From Methylomonas methanica (GTDB taxonomy: Bacteria; Pseudomonadota; Gammaproteobacteria; Methylococcales; Methylomonadaceae), in NCBI RefSeq assembly GCF_001644035.1, contig NZ_LUUG01000082.1, forward strand, positions 177,231-241,230: DNA of 64,000 nucleotides, written 5' to 3'. Each line of letters starts with the position of its first letter. Position 1 is the first letter of the stretch. Below are positions 34,191 through 43,469 of the stretch, in pieces. The notes beneath the pieces were generated by a model. That model saw nothing but the letters and a program-made list of their open reading frames with translations. It did not search any database and was not told the origin of the DNA. The position numbers and the translations under genes are program-made.

Positions 34191-35891
34191 TTAGATCTTG
34201 AACAAGGGCTCCAAACCATCGCCGTTTTTCCCATCGCTGCTGACCGCTGTTGGTTTAGCGGAAAACGCCTGCCACAGATTTTGCCCCTGCCAATCCCGAT
34301 TCTGCCCGGAATATAACAAGCGATTCAATGCCAAAATCTCTTCGCGGAGCGCCTCGGCACAATAGGCTGCAATTGCGCCCAAACTCTCCGCGCCGAACTC
34401 GGCCTTACCCCATTGCAGCAAGGCCTGCTTGGCGGCCTGCGGGTTATTTTCCCAACAAGCGCGTTTCAGCGTCTTTTCCATGGCGGTTTCCGGCACCTGC
34501 TCAACGCGCTTGCCCGTTGACACTTTGGCGGACGGGCGGCGATACCAGACGACGATAGTCAGCAACCAGCACAGTGCCAAAGTCGCCGATACAGCTTGCC
34601 AAAAGCGGGTGTCGCTGCTGCTGGTAACAGTAATCGGCGATGTGGGCACTTGGCTGGTTGCCGGCTCTTGCGGCACGGTCGCCGCAGCGGGGGGCGCGGA
34701 CGCGTGCACATCTTCAGCGCTGGCCAAAGCTTTTAGCTTGACGCTGGGCAGGTGGGCGGTTTCCATTTTCTGCGTTTTGGTGTTGAACCAGGCAATATCC
34801 AGCGCCGGCAAGGTGTATTCGCCGGGCTTGGAGGGAATGAAGGCGATTTTTTCCTCGCGTAGTGCGGTTAAGCCGTCGCTTTCCTTATCTTCCTTCAGCA
34901 CCGGTTGGTCGGGATAGGTTTTGATGCCGTCGATAGCGGTTTTATCGAGCAGTTCCGGCAACTGGCCAACCGTAGCACCTTTTGCGCTCAGCGTGAGGGT
35001 GCGCGTCAAAGGCTCGCCGACTTTGGTCTGCAAGCCCGCATCGGACCAGGTTTCGCTGAGCGTTACAGATTCAGCACTCAACCAGTTCGGGCCTTTAAAG
35101 CTGGCCGGCACCGCTTGCACGTTTAAGGTGATGGCTTTGGAGGCCACCCGGCGGGTTTCTGTATCGGGCCGGTTGAAAAAACCGTTAAAACGCGGCTGGC
35201 GTTGATTGCTCATGTATTCGGCGTTCAAGATCAACGGCGCAATGGTAAACACGCCGCTTTGCTGCGGAAAAATCGCATATTTGCGTTCGGTCACCCAATA
35301 ATCCACGCCCTTGATCTGGGTGGCGTAAGTACTGTCCTCGCCCAGCTTTTCGACCAGCGCATCCTTGATCTCCGGCTCGCTAAGACTGGCCTGAGTAATC
35401 TGTACCTTGCGGAACAACTTCAGCGTGTACAGCACCTGCGACTGCACGTATGGTTGCTCAGGCGTGGCAGCCACTTCCAGAAATATGTCGTCGTTGCCTT
35501 GCGGAGCGGCGGTATTTTCATTCACGACCAGTTTCAAGGGCTTACTGCTATCGGCACCGAAGGCAATCGGCGGAATGAACAACTCTCCGGCTTGTTTGGC
35601 CATTGCCCGGACTATCCATTGTTCGCTGCGGCTGCTTTTGCCGTTCACCCACGAGGAGTTGCTGCTGCGCTGCTGACTGAGAATTTCGAAATTCTCCTGC
35701 AAGGGCGCGAAATCGGGGTTGCCATCCGGATCTTCACTGGCCGTGAAGGTAATCTGAAACGATTCGTTAAGGCCGACCGGATTGCGATCAACCGCCACTT
35801 GAATCTCCGCCGCCTGTATCGCGGTGCTCAACAGCATTAACAGGCCATACAACAGCCACGCGCAATAATGTCTATGCATACAATTGCTCAT
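34191..35891 (-). CDS. batD: BatD-family protein
   Basis: Periplasmic-facing membrane protein of 566 residues. It has a signal peptide (WLLYGLLMLLSTAIQAAE), a large beta-rich domain (~25-400; QVAVDRNPVGLNESFQITF), one C-terminal membrane segment (FWQAVSATLALCWLLTIVVW) and a cytoplasmic helical end. BatD belongs with MoxR-type ATPases and VWA proteins thought to act in stress tolerance and envelope complex maturation. Its partners BatA and BatB lie 6-8 kb upstream, beyond an RND pump and a CNNM-type gene. It starts at the base after the pump's stop codon. Confidence 0.9.
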   Translation of the reverse strand: MSNCMHRHYCAWLLYGLLMLLSTAIQAAEIQVAVDRNPVGLNESFQITFTASEDPDGNPDFAPLQENFEILSQQRSSNSSWVNGKSSRSEQWIVRAMAKQAGELFIPPIAFGADSSKPLKLVVNENTAAPQGNDDIFLEVAATPEQPYVQSQVLYTLKLFRKVQITQASLSEPEIKDALVEKLGEDSTYATQIKGVDYWVTERKYAIFPQQSGVFTIAPLILNAEYMSNQRQPRFNGFFNRPDTETRRVASKAITLNVQAVPASFKGPNWLSAESVTLSETWSDAGLQTKVGEPLTRTLTLSAKGATVGQLPELLDKTAIDGIKTYPDQPVLKEDKESDGLTALREEKIAFIPSKPGEYTLPALDIAWFNTKTQKMETAHLPSVKLKALASAEDVHASAPPAAATVPQEPATSQVPTSPITVTSSSDTRFWQAVSATLALCWLLTIVVWYRRPSAKVSTGKRVEQVPETAMEKTLKRACWENNPQAAKQALLQWGKAEFGAESLGAIAAYCAEALREEILALNRLLYSGQNRDWQGQNLWQAFSAKPTAVSSDGKNGDGLEPLFKI

Positions 35892-38800
35892 TTACTTCAT
35901 CGAGAAAGGTTTATGTATATCGCGGCGATCGTCGAACCAACCGTATAACACCGGCAATACCACCAGCGTCAGCAGCGTGGAACTGATCAAGCCGCCTATC
36001 ACCACGATAGCCAGGGGCTTTTGCACTTCGGAACCGGGACCGATAGCAAATAAGAACGGCACCAGACCCAGCAAGGCCACCGTGGCGGTCATCATCACCG
36101 GCCGGAAGCGCTGTTCGCAGCCACGCCGAATCGCATATTCCAGGCTCAGGCCGCTTTCCCGCTGGGAACGGATATACGATACCAACACCACGCCATTCAG
36201 CACCGCTATGCCCCACAAGGCGATGAATCCCACCGAAGCCGGTACCGACAGGTATTCGCCGCTGAGAAACAGCGTGATGATGCCGCCAATGGACGCAAAC
36301 GGCAGTACCAGAATAATCAACGCGGCGAAGCGTAGCGATTTAAACAACATAAACAGCAAAAAGAAAATCGCCGCAATAGTAACCGGGATGATCATCTGCA
36401 AATGCCCCAAAGCCCGTTCCATATTCTGGAATTGGCCGCCCCATTGCAAATAATAGCCTTCCGGCAATTGCACCTTGTCTGCCACGGCTTTTTGCAATTC
36501 GGCCACGAAACCGCCCAAATCCCGGTCGCGAACATTAATACCCACCACGATGCGGCGTTTACCCATTTCCCTGCTGATCAAGGCCGGACCGTCGTTTAAG
36601 GTGATGTTGCTGACATCGCCCAGCGGCACGCGCGCGCCGTTCGCGGACGTCAGCATCAACGCATCGATGGCGCCGATATTGTTCCGAAATTGCTCGGGCA
36701 AACGCACCGCCGCCGAAAAGCGCCGTTCGCCCTGATAAATCTCGGTCGCTACCTTGCCGGCTATCGCGGTTTCTATGACATCGTGAATGTCCGCTGCATT
36801 CAAACCGTGGCGGGCGATGGCTTGCCTATCGACGGTGATATTCAAATATTGCTGACCGGTCAGGCGCTCGACCCGAATATCGCGGGCACCGTTTACGCTG
36901 TTGGCAACGCCGGCAATATCGTCCGCCAGCCGTTTCAGTTCAGCCAAATCGTCACCGAAGACTTTCACCGCTACGTCGGAGCGCACACCGGTTACCATTT
37001 CGTCCACCCGGTCGGAAATCGGCTGGGCCATCACCACCTGCATGCCGGGCAGGTTTTCGGTGAGTTTCGCGCTCATCGCATCGGCGATGTCGTCTTGATT
37101 CCAGCCTTTCGGCCATTCTTCCCGCGGCTTCAACGTAACGATGGGGGTCGATTCGTTTTGCGCTTGCGGATCGGCCGGACTTTCGCCGCGACCCACGCCG
37201 CTGACCACGGTTTTCACGCCGGGAATTTCCATCACCATTTTCATCGCCTGCATTTCCACATTGATACTTTCCTCAAGCGAAATGTTCGGCATCCGGTTGA
37301 TGCCCGGCACGATAGAACCTTCCTTCATTTCCGGAATGAACGACGTGCCCAGCAAAGGCAACAAGGCTAGTGTCGCTGCGAACACGCCGACCGCGCCACC
37401 CACCACCTTCAGCCGATTGGCCATCGCCCAATCCAGCATACGTAGATAAATCCGTTTAATGAAGGCAATCAGCTTAGTGTCGTGTTCGCCGTCGTGTCCC
37501 TCCAGTAAAAAGGCGCACAATACCGGCGACAAAGTCAGCGACAGCACCAGCGAAACCAATAAGGCAATCGCGATGGTATACGCCAGCGGTGCGAACATCT
37601 TGCCTTCCATGCCTTGCAGAGTCATCAGCGGTAAAAACACCAGCACGATAATGCCGACGCCAAACAACACCGGCGTCGCCACTTCCTGGGCGGCAGTCAT
37701 CACTACTTTCACCCGGCTGGTGGCGCGGCCCTTGCGTTCGCCGAGCAGTCGAAACGCGTTTTCCACTACCACCACCGAGCCGTCCACCATTAAACCAATC
37801 GCAATCGCCAAGCCGCCCAGTGACATCAAATTGGCGGAAAGACCGAGCTGATTCATTGCGATAAACGTCACCAAGGGCGTCACGATCAAGGTACTGACCA
37901 CGATCAAGCTGGAGCGCACATCGCCCAGAAACAGAAACAAGACGATCACCACCAATACGATGCCTTCCAGCAGAACCTTGGTCACGGTATGCAAGGCCGC
38001 ATCGACCAGGTCGCTACGGTCGTAATAGGAGATAATTTTCAGGCCATGCGGCAGCATGCCTTTCGCGTTGATTTCCGCCACTCGTGCCTTGATGCGGCCC
38101 ACCACTTCCTTGGCATTACCGCCGCGCAGCATCATCACAATACCCCCGACCGCCTCGGTATAGCCGTTCTTCAGCACTGCACCCGCCCGAACTTCATGGC
38201 CGATTTTGACTTCGGCAACATCGTGCATATGCACCGGCACGGCGTTTTCTTCCTTCAAGACGATATTGCCGATGTCTTTGACGTCGTTAATCAAGCCAAC
38301 GCCGCGAATCAGATACTGCTCGGCATAATGCGGCAGCACGCCGCCGCCGCTGTTGGCGTTATTTCTGGCCAGGGCTTCGAATACCTCATTCAAGGAAATC
38401 CGATAATGATGCAAGCGGTTGGGATTGACCAACACCTGGTATTGCTTGACATAGCCGCCCTGGGAATTGATTTCCGCAACGCCGGGAATCCCGCGCAGCA
38501 GCGGCCGCACTACCCAATCCTGCGCTTCGCGGCGTTGCTGCAATTCTTCCTGGGTCAAGGCCCGCTGGCCGTCGTCGTCGCGTTCCAAGGTGTATTGATA
38601 GACCTCACCCAAGCCGGTGGAGACCGGCCCCAATACCGGATTGACGCCTTCCGGCATCTGCTGTTTCACCTCGATCAGCCGTTCCATCACCAATTGCCGG
38701 GCAAAATACACTTCGGTGCTGTCGGTGAAAATCAAGGTAATCAAGGACAGGCCGTTTTTGTTCATGGAGCGCATTTCTTCCAGGCCGGGCAGGCCGGCCA

Positions 38801-39017
38801 TCGCTATTTCCAAGGGCACGGTGACCAGACGTTCGACTTCGTCCGGCGAGCGGCCGGTGGCTTCGGTGGCGATTTGTACCTGGATATTGGTGACATCCGG
38901 GAAGGCATCCACCGACAACTGCTGTACGGCACGCACACCAAAGAGCGTGACCGCCACCGCCAGCACTGCCACCAGAACGCGCTGATGCAGAGCGGCGGCT
39001 ATAAGGCTATTAATCAT
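35892..39017 (-). CDS. heavy-metal-type RND efflux pump (CzcA/CusA family)
   Basis: Inner-membrane RND transporter of 1041 residues, with twelve membrane segments and two large periplasmic loops. HME-type marks are FPDVTNIQVQI near the N-terminus and GLAIAIGLMVDGSVVVVEN in TM4. The latter has one aspartate and the following glutamate, but lacks the first Asp of CzcA-type DFGxxxD. The segment equivalent to CusA's methionine at LEMVET reads QNESTP, so the copper-type methionine ladder also seems absent. Metal specificity is open. The adaptor gene is 3 bases upstream; no outer-membrane channel gene is present. The ribosome site is GGAGTAGAGC. Confidence 0.9.
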   Translation of the reverse strand: MINSLIAAALHQRVLVAVLAVAVTLFGVRAVQQLSVDAFPDVTNIQVQIATEATGRSPDEVERLVTVPLEIAMAGLPGLEEMRSMNKNGLSLITLIFTDSTEVYFARQLVMERLIEVKQQMPEGVNPVLGPVSTGLGEVYQYTLERDDDGQRALTQEELQQRREAQDWVVRPLLRGIPGVAEINSQGGYVKQYQVLVNPNRLHHYRISLNEVFEALARNNANSGGGVLPHYAEQYLIRGVGLINDVKDIGNIVLKEENAVPVHMHDVAEVKIGHEVRAGAVLKNGYTEAVGGIVMMLRGGNAKEVVGRIKARVAEINAKGMLPHGLKIISYYDRSDLVDAALHTVTKVLLEGIVLVVIVLFLFLGDVRSSLIVVSTLIVTPLVTFIAMNQLGLSANLMSLGGLAIAIGLMVDGSVVVVENAFRLLGERKGRATSRVKVVMTAAQEVATPVLFGVGIIVLVFLPLMTLQGMEGKMFAPLAYTIAIALLVSLVLSLTLSPVLCAFLLEGHDGEHDTKLIAFIKRIYLRMLDWAMANRLKVVGGAVGVFAATLALLPLLGTSFIPEMKEGSIVPGINRMPNISLEESINVEMQAMKMVMEIPGVKTVVSGVGRGESPADPQAQNESTPIVTLKPREEWPKGWNQDDIADAMSAKLTENLPGMQVVMAQPISDRVDEMVTGVRSDVAVKVFGDDLAELKRLADDIAGVANSVNGARDIRVERLTGQQYLNITVDRQAIARHGLNAADIHDVIETAIAGKVATEIYQGERRFSAAVRLPEQFRNNIGAIDALMLTSANGARVPLGDVSNITLNDGPALISREMGKRRIVVGINVRDRDLGGFVAELQKAVADKVQLPEGYYLQWGGQFQNMERALGHLQMIIPVTIAAIFFLLFMLFKSLRFAALIILVLPFASIGGIITLFLSGEYLSVPASVGFIALWGIAVLNGVVLVSYIRSQRESGLSLEYAIRRGCEQRFRPVMMTATVALLGLVPFLFAIGPGSEVQKPLAIVVIGGLISSTLLTLVVLPVLYGWFDDRRDIHKPFSMK

Positions 39018-39020
39018 GCT

Positions 39021-40157
39021 CTACTCCAAGGTGCTGCGCAGGCGTTCGTTATTCAAATGAAACGCGCCGCCCACGACAATTTTTTCACCGGCTTTCAAAC
39101 CTTCCAGCAACGGCCGTTTCTGGGCTTCTTCGCGACCCAGCCGCACCGGACGCAATTCAAAACGTGCTGACCCGGTGTCGACAAACACAAAATCCCTATC
39201 ATTTTCCCTAACCACTGCCTGACTGGGCACGATCAAGGTCTGCGAACCGGGCTTGCTGATTTTCAAGGTGGCCAGCATTTGCGGCTTGAACAGGCGATGC
39301 GGATTGGCCAAGGCCATCCGCACCGTCACCGTGCGGGTGTCTGAATCGACCATATCGGCAACATAAATCAGCTTGCCGCTAACTTCCTGCCCCGGCAGCG
39401 CCGGCACCTCGGCGAAAGCTTGATCGCCTTGCCGCGCCCAATGCGCTTGTTGCTCGGGAATTTCCGCCACCAGCCACAGCTGCGACAAGTCCGCAACGGT
39501 ATACAAGCTGTCCGCCGGCTGCACCACCTGGCCGATGGCGACGTTGCGCTCGATCACTACCCCATCGATGCTGGCTGTGACCGGCGAGAAAGAATGAATG
39601 CTGCGTTGTTTGTCCAGGCGCTTTAAATCGGCTTCGCTCATGCCCATCACCCGCAACTGATCGCTGGCGGCGCGTAAATCCACATCCGCTTCGGTCAACA
39701 CGCTCTGCCGCTCCTGAAACTCGGCCTCCGCGATCACGCCGCTTTCCAGCAAGCGCTCGGCGCGCTTGACGGTAATCCGGCGTAAATTGACTTGCGACGC
39801 GGCTTTTAAATAGTCCGACTGCGCTTTACCCAGCTCGGTGCTGTTCAATAGCGCCAGGCGTTCGCCCTTTTTCACGGCTTGGCCGAGCATGGCATCGATT
39901 TCGGTAATCCGCCCGGTAACCGAGGCGCCTATCCGCGCGACCCTATGCTGATCCAATTCCACCCTGGCCGAAAGATTCAGCGATTCGCCGACTTCGCCGG
40001 GTTTAACCTCGGCGATGCTCAGCAGCTTTAATAAGGCGGGGGAGGCTTCCAGGACCGGTTTCAAATCGGCGCCAAGGGCGGGTAAGGCAAAACTCAGCAA
40101 AAACAGCGCTGCCATAAACGGCGAATAGCGAAATGGAGTCTGGAGCGTGGGTGTCAT
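39021..40157 (-). CDS. RND efflux periplasmic adaptor subunit (CzcB/CusB type)
   Basis: Membrane-fusion adaptor of 378 residues from the ATG at 40157 (AAAGGAAAGACC ahead). It has a signal peptide (FMAALFLLSFALPALGAD), a barrel-sandwich/lipoyl half (GRITEIDAMLGQAVKKGERL), a helical hairpin (~125-185), the second lipoyl half (VIERNVAIGQVVQPADSLYTVAD), and a beta-barrel and membrane-proximal end. There is no His- or Met-rich metal-binding N-terminus. It is 3 bases upstream of the pump gene. An outer-membrane factor must come from elsewhere. Confidence 0.9.
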   Translation of the reverse strand: MTPTLQTPFRYSPFMAALFLLSFALPALGADLKPVLEASPALLKLLSIAEVKPGEVGESLNLSARVELDQHRVARIGASVTGRITEIDAMLGQAVKKGERLALLNSTELGKAQSDYLKAASQVNLRRITVKRAERLLESGVIAEAEFQERQSVLTEADVDLRAASDQLRVMGMSEADLKRLDKQRSIHSFSPVTASIDGVVIERNVAIGQVVQPADSLYTVADLSQLWLVAEIPEQQAHWARQGDQAFAEVPALPGQEVSGKLIYVADMVDSDTRTVTVRMALANPHRLFKPQMLATLKISKPGSQTLIVPSQAVVRENDRDFVFVDTGSARFELRPVRLGREEAQKRPLLEGLKAGEKIVVGGAFHLNNERLRSTLE

Positions 40158-40293
40158 GGTCTTTCCTTTAAGCAAAATAATCTTTTTCAAACAATTAACT
40201 AATAACGGACTATGCCCGATGCAAGCCACGTTAGCGGATAGTTTGGTTGGCGCCTATTGCGCTTTAGGCCCACAAACGCAGCTTAACGAACCG

Positions 40294-41592
40294 CTAAATT
40301 GCAGCCTCGGGCGGCTTTTGACTGACCAACACCTTGTCGATGCGGGTGCCGTCGATATCGACGATCTCGAAACGCCATTGCCGAAACTCAAAGTTATCCG
40401 TTACTTGGGGAATTTTTTCCAGGTAAAACAGAATGAAGCCGCCGACGGTGTGATAGGCATTGTCGGTCTCGCCGGGTAAATTGCCGTCCATACCAATCAC
40501 CGATTTCAAGCGCTGAATCGATAAGCCGCCATCCACCAACCACGAACCATCGCTACGTTGCACCACATCGACGTCCAGATTGGTGCGACTGGGTAGATGG
40601 CCGACGATGGCTTTCAGCACGTCGCTAAGCGTCACCAAACCCTCGATGTCGCCATATTCGTCGACGACCAACGCCAGATCGGCCCGCTTTTCCTGAAAGA
40701 ACGCCAGCAACTGGCTCAGGGTCATCGCTTCCGGCACGTACAGCGGCATATGCAGTAGCGGCACTATATCCAAGGCTGCGCCGGCCATCGCCAGCTTCAG
40801 CAGATCGCTTCTTTGCAATATTCCTACCACATTTTCCAGACCGTCCCGGCAAATGACCGCCCGGGCATACGGACAGTCGGCGATTTTCTCGCGTATCTCC
40901 GCTTCGGCGTCGCTCAAATCGATGGCATATATTTGCTGTCTCGGCGTCATGGCCGCGCCGAGCATTTGTTCGTCCAGTTGCAAAACGTTGCCGACCAAAT
41001 GGCTTTCGCTGGCGTGAAACACCCCGGTTTCCGCGCCGATTTCCATCAGCAGTTTGATTTCCTCGTTGGTAACACTGGTCTGCGGCGGCCGATGCGCGCC
41101 GAATATCCGCAGGATCAGCGTACTGGACGACGACAGCAGCCAGACGACCGGACTGGCAACCAGCGACAGCGTATGCATAGGCCGGGCGATAAACACCGCA
41201 ATCCGCTCCGGATGCAGCAAGGCCAGACGCTTGGGCACCAGTTCGCCGATCACTACCGAACAATAAGTAATCAGAAATACCGTTGCGATCAGTGCAATGC
41301 TCTGCGCATAGGGCGCCAGCAGGGGAATGTTCAGCAGTTGACTATGCAAGGGCTCGGTCAAAGCCTCCTCACCCAACGCGCCACTGAGAATACCGACAGA
41401 CGTGATGCCGACCTGCACGGTGGACAAAAACCGCGACGGGTCTTTGTGCAACTTCAATGCGGTACGCGCACCCGCGCGTTTTTCGCCGACCAGTTTCTGC
41501 AAGCGCGCCAGACCGGAAGAAACCAAAGACATTTCCGACATCGCAAACACGCCGTTGATCAGGATCAAAATCAGTATTAGGCCAATATCCAT
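40294..41592 (-). CDS. CNNM/CorC-type protein (DUF21-CBS-CorC_HlyC)
   Basis: Membrane protein of 432 residues. A DUF21 domain with three to four hydrophobic helices (MDIGLILILILINGVFAMSE) is followed by a CBS pair (~205-330; MTPRQQIYAID, VVDEYGDIEGLVTLSDVL) and a C-terminal CorC_HlyC domain (VDGGLSIQRLKSVIG). Family members are implicated in magnesium or cobalt handling; the old name hemolysin is misleading. The start at 41592 gives the family N-terminus, while an upstream GTG adds non-homologous residues. It sits between BatB and the metal-type RND adaptor, which hints at a shared cation-related job. Confidence 0.9.
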   Translation of the reverse strand: MDIGLILILILINGVFAMSEMSLVSSGLARLQKLVGEKRAGARTALKLHKDPSRFLSTVQVGITSVGILSGALGEEALTEPLHSQLLNIPLLAPYAQSIALIATVFLITYCSVVIGELVPKRLALLHPERIAVFIARPMHTLSLVASPVVWLLSSSSTLILRIFGAHRPPQTSVTNEEIKLLMEIGAETGVFHASESHLVGNVLQLDEQMLGAAMTPRQQIYAIDLSDAEAEIREKIADCPYARAVICRDGLENVVGILQRSDLLKLAMAGAALDIVPLLHMPLYVPEAMTLSQLLAFFQEKRADLALVVDEYGDIEGLVTLSDVLKAIVGHLPSRTNLDVDVVQRSDGSWLVDGGLSIQRLKSVIGMDGNLPGETDNAYHTVGGFILFYLEKIPQVTDNFEFRQWRFEIVDIDGTRIDKVLVSQKPPEAAI

Positions 41593-41684
41593 TATTTCAT
41601 CGCATCGAAAGTTAAAAGAGTGCCGCGTTTGCACGGGGCCAAAGCCGCACTTAGGATTTCGGTTTGTGCATCATGCCTGCGGAT

Positions 41685-43469
41685 TTACCATGCCGGACCG
41701 GACTGGTTAGCTCGGTTGCGCTGTCCGTATTGATATTTGAATTTACGCTTCAACAAGCCGGTCGGCTCATCCGGTATGCGCTTCAATAATTGCTCGTTGG
41801 CGCGCTCAGTTTCATTTTTTTCCGTGGCTTGCGCGGCTTTTTCCGCGTCGGAGGGTTCTTGCTTGGGCGGCGGCTCTGACTGTTTGGCCTCGGCTTCGGA
41901 CTGTTGTTGGTCTTCCTTCGCCTGGTTCTGCTCGGCATCCTGCTTGGTTTCAGATTGCTGTTTGTCCTGCGGCTTTTGCTCCTGCTGCGAATCTTTGTCG
42001 GCTTGATCGGATTCGCTATCCTGCTGCTGTTTCTGCTGTTGATCGGACGAATCCTGTTTGTCCTGCTTTTGATCGTTCTGCTGGTTATGGTCCTGCTGCT
42101 TTTGTTGTTCCTGTTCTTTCAGCTTCTTCTCGACCAGTTCCTTATTGTATTTCGCATCCTGATGGTTAGGATCGAGTTGCAGCGCCTGTTGATAGGCTTG
42201 CACGGCTTCCTGCAACTGGCCGGCCTGGGCCAAGGCATTGCCGCGATTGTAATGGCCTTCCGCGCTTTGAGTGTTTTTCAAGGTCTCGGCAGCTTCTTGG
42301 AATTGACCGGCCTTGTATTGAGCGGCAGCGCGCCAGTCCGGATTGGCAAACTGCTCGGCAGCTTGTTGATATTGCTGCTGCTCGAAAGCCTGCTTGGCGC
42401 GTTGATCGGGCGTTTGCCACAGGCTTTGCCAATCCAGCGCGTAGCTATTTTTGGGCAACGGCAATAAACACAGCAGTGCCAATAACAAGCCCTTTCTAAA
42501 TTGCAAAGCCGCCCAGGGTATGACCAACAGCAACAGCCAAGGGCCTTTTTCATCCCATTGCTGCAACAACAAATTGCTATCCAGATTTTTGCTGTCGGTA
42601 TCGGCGCTATTGAACAAACGCCCCAGATTTTCGACATCCGCGTCGTTTGCGGTTACAGGCTGATAAATGCCGCGACCATGCTGGGCCAATGTGCTCAACG
42701 CGGCTTCGTCCAGCTTGGCAACCACGATGGCACCGTTACTATCCTTTAAGAACCCGGCACCCTGTAACTGGATAGGCGCGCCTTCCGGCGTCCCCACCGC
42801 CAACACCGAGAGCCGGTAATCGCCCAGCCAATGTTCTGCCTGCTCGGCCACATCGGCATCGACGCCGTCGGTGACCAGCAGGATATGTCCCTTGACTAGG
42901 CCGGCCTGGCGCAACAAAGCCACCGCGGCATTCAGCGCCACGCCGGTATTACTGCCGGGACTGGGCATGATGTCGGTGGTCAGCGCGGTCAATTGGCTGT
43001 CGATGGTAGCGGTATCATTGGTCAACGGTGTGACGGTAAAGGCATCGCCGCCGTAGACCAGTAGCGCGGTTTGGCCGTCCTTGCGTTGCTTCAATAAATC
43101 GGCGATTTTGTAGCGAGCCTTGCCGATGCGGCTGGGTTTAATATCGGCGGCATCCATGGATTTGGACAAATCCAAGGCAATCACCAGCGCGGCATCGTTT
43201 CTAAAAGCCGGGCCGGGCAAGCGCTGCCAGGTCGGACCGGCCAGCGCGATGATGGTCAGCAACACGGCAAAACCGGCACCCAATAAATTGCCGCGCGCTT
43301 GTTGCAATGGCTTGTCTTGCAAAATAAAGGGTAGCAACTCGGCATCGCACACCTCGCTCCAATTACCCCGTCCTTGCCGATGCCGCACCAGCAAGATCAA
43401 AAACAGTGCGGCCGGCAATACAGCCAGCAACCACCAGGGCCGCAAGAAATGAAAATCGGCAAAATTCAC
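41685..43469 (-). CDS. batB: BatB/BatC fusion: VWA plus TPR with low-complexity tail
   Basis: 594-residue membrane protein. Two N-terminal membrane helices precede a von Willebrand A domain with a complete MIDAS start (DLSKSMD), then a third helix and TPR repeats (NRGNALAQAGQLQEAVQAYQ). A roughly 125-residue stretch built almost only of Gln, Asp, Lys, Glu and Ser follows, before the conserved end PTGLLKRKFKYQY. The GTG at 43469 overlaps the batA stop as GTGA and has GAGGTG ahead; earlier in-frame starts lie within batA. Fusion of BatB (VWA) and BatC (TPR) is common in proteobacteria. Confidence 0.92.
   Translation of the reverse strand: MNFADFHFLRPWWLLAVLPAALFLILLVRHRQGRGNWSEVCDAELLPFILQDKPLQQARGNLLGAGFAVLLTIIALAGPTWQRLPGPAFRNDAALVIALDLSKSMDAADIKPSRIGKARYKIADLLKQRKDGQTALLVYGGDAFTVTPLTNDTATIDSQLTALTTDIMPSPGSNTGVALNAAVALLRQAGLVKGHILLVTDGVDADVAEQAEHWLGDYRLSVLAVGTPEGAPIQLQGAGFLKDSNGAIVVAKLDEAALSTLAQHGRGIYQPVTANDADVENLGRLFNSADTDSKNLDSNLLLQQWDEKGPWLLLLVIPWAALQFRKGLLLALLCLLPLPKNSYALDWQSLWQTPDQRAKQAFEQQQYQQAAEQFANPDWRAAAQYKAGQFQEAAETLKNTQSAEGHYNRGNALAQAGQLQEAVQAYQQALQLDPNHQDAKYNKELVEKKLKEQEQQKQQDHNQQNDQKQDKQDSSDQQQKQQQDSESDQADKDSQQEQKPQDKQQSETKQDAEQNQAKEDQQQSEAEAKQSEPPPKQEPSDAEKAAQATEKNETERANEQLLKRIPDEPTGLLKRKFKYQYGQRNRANQSGPAW

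Noticed and set aside
35892..39017. Naming the pump CusA or CzcA
   Set aside because: The residues that define either specificity appear absent, so only family-level naming is justified.
37989..39170. 393-codon plus-strand open frame opposite the RND pump gene
   Set aside because: Composition is His/Gln-rich and low in acidic residues, typical of an antisense shadow; the minus-strand pump is clearly the gene.
40813..41580. 255-codon plus-strand frame opposite the CNNM-type gene
   Set aside because: Gln/Arg/His-rich shadow of a well-recognised gene; no ribosome site or family pattern.
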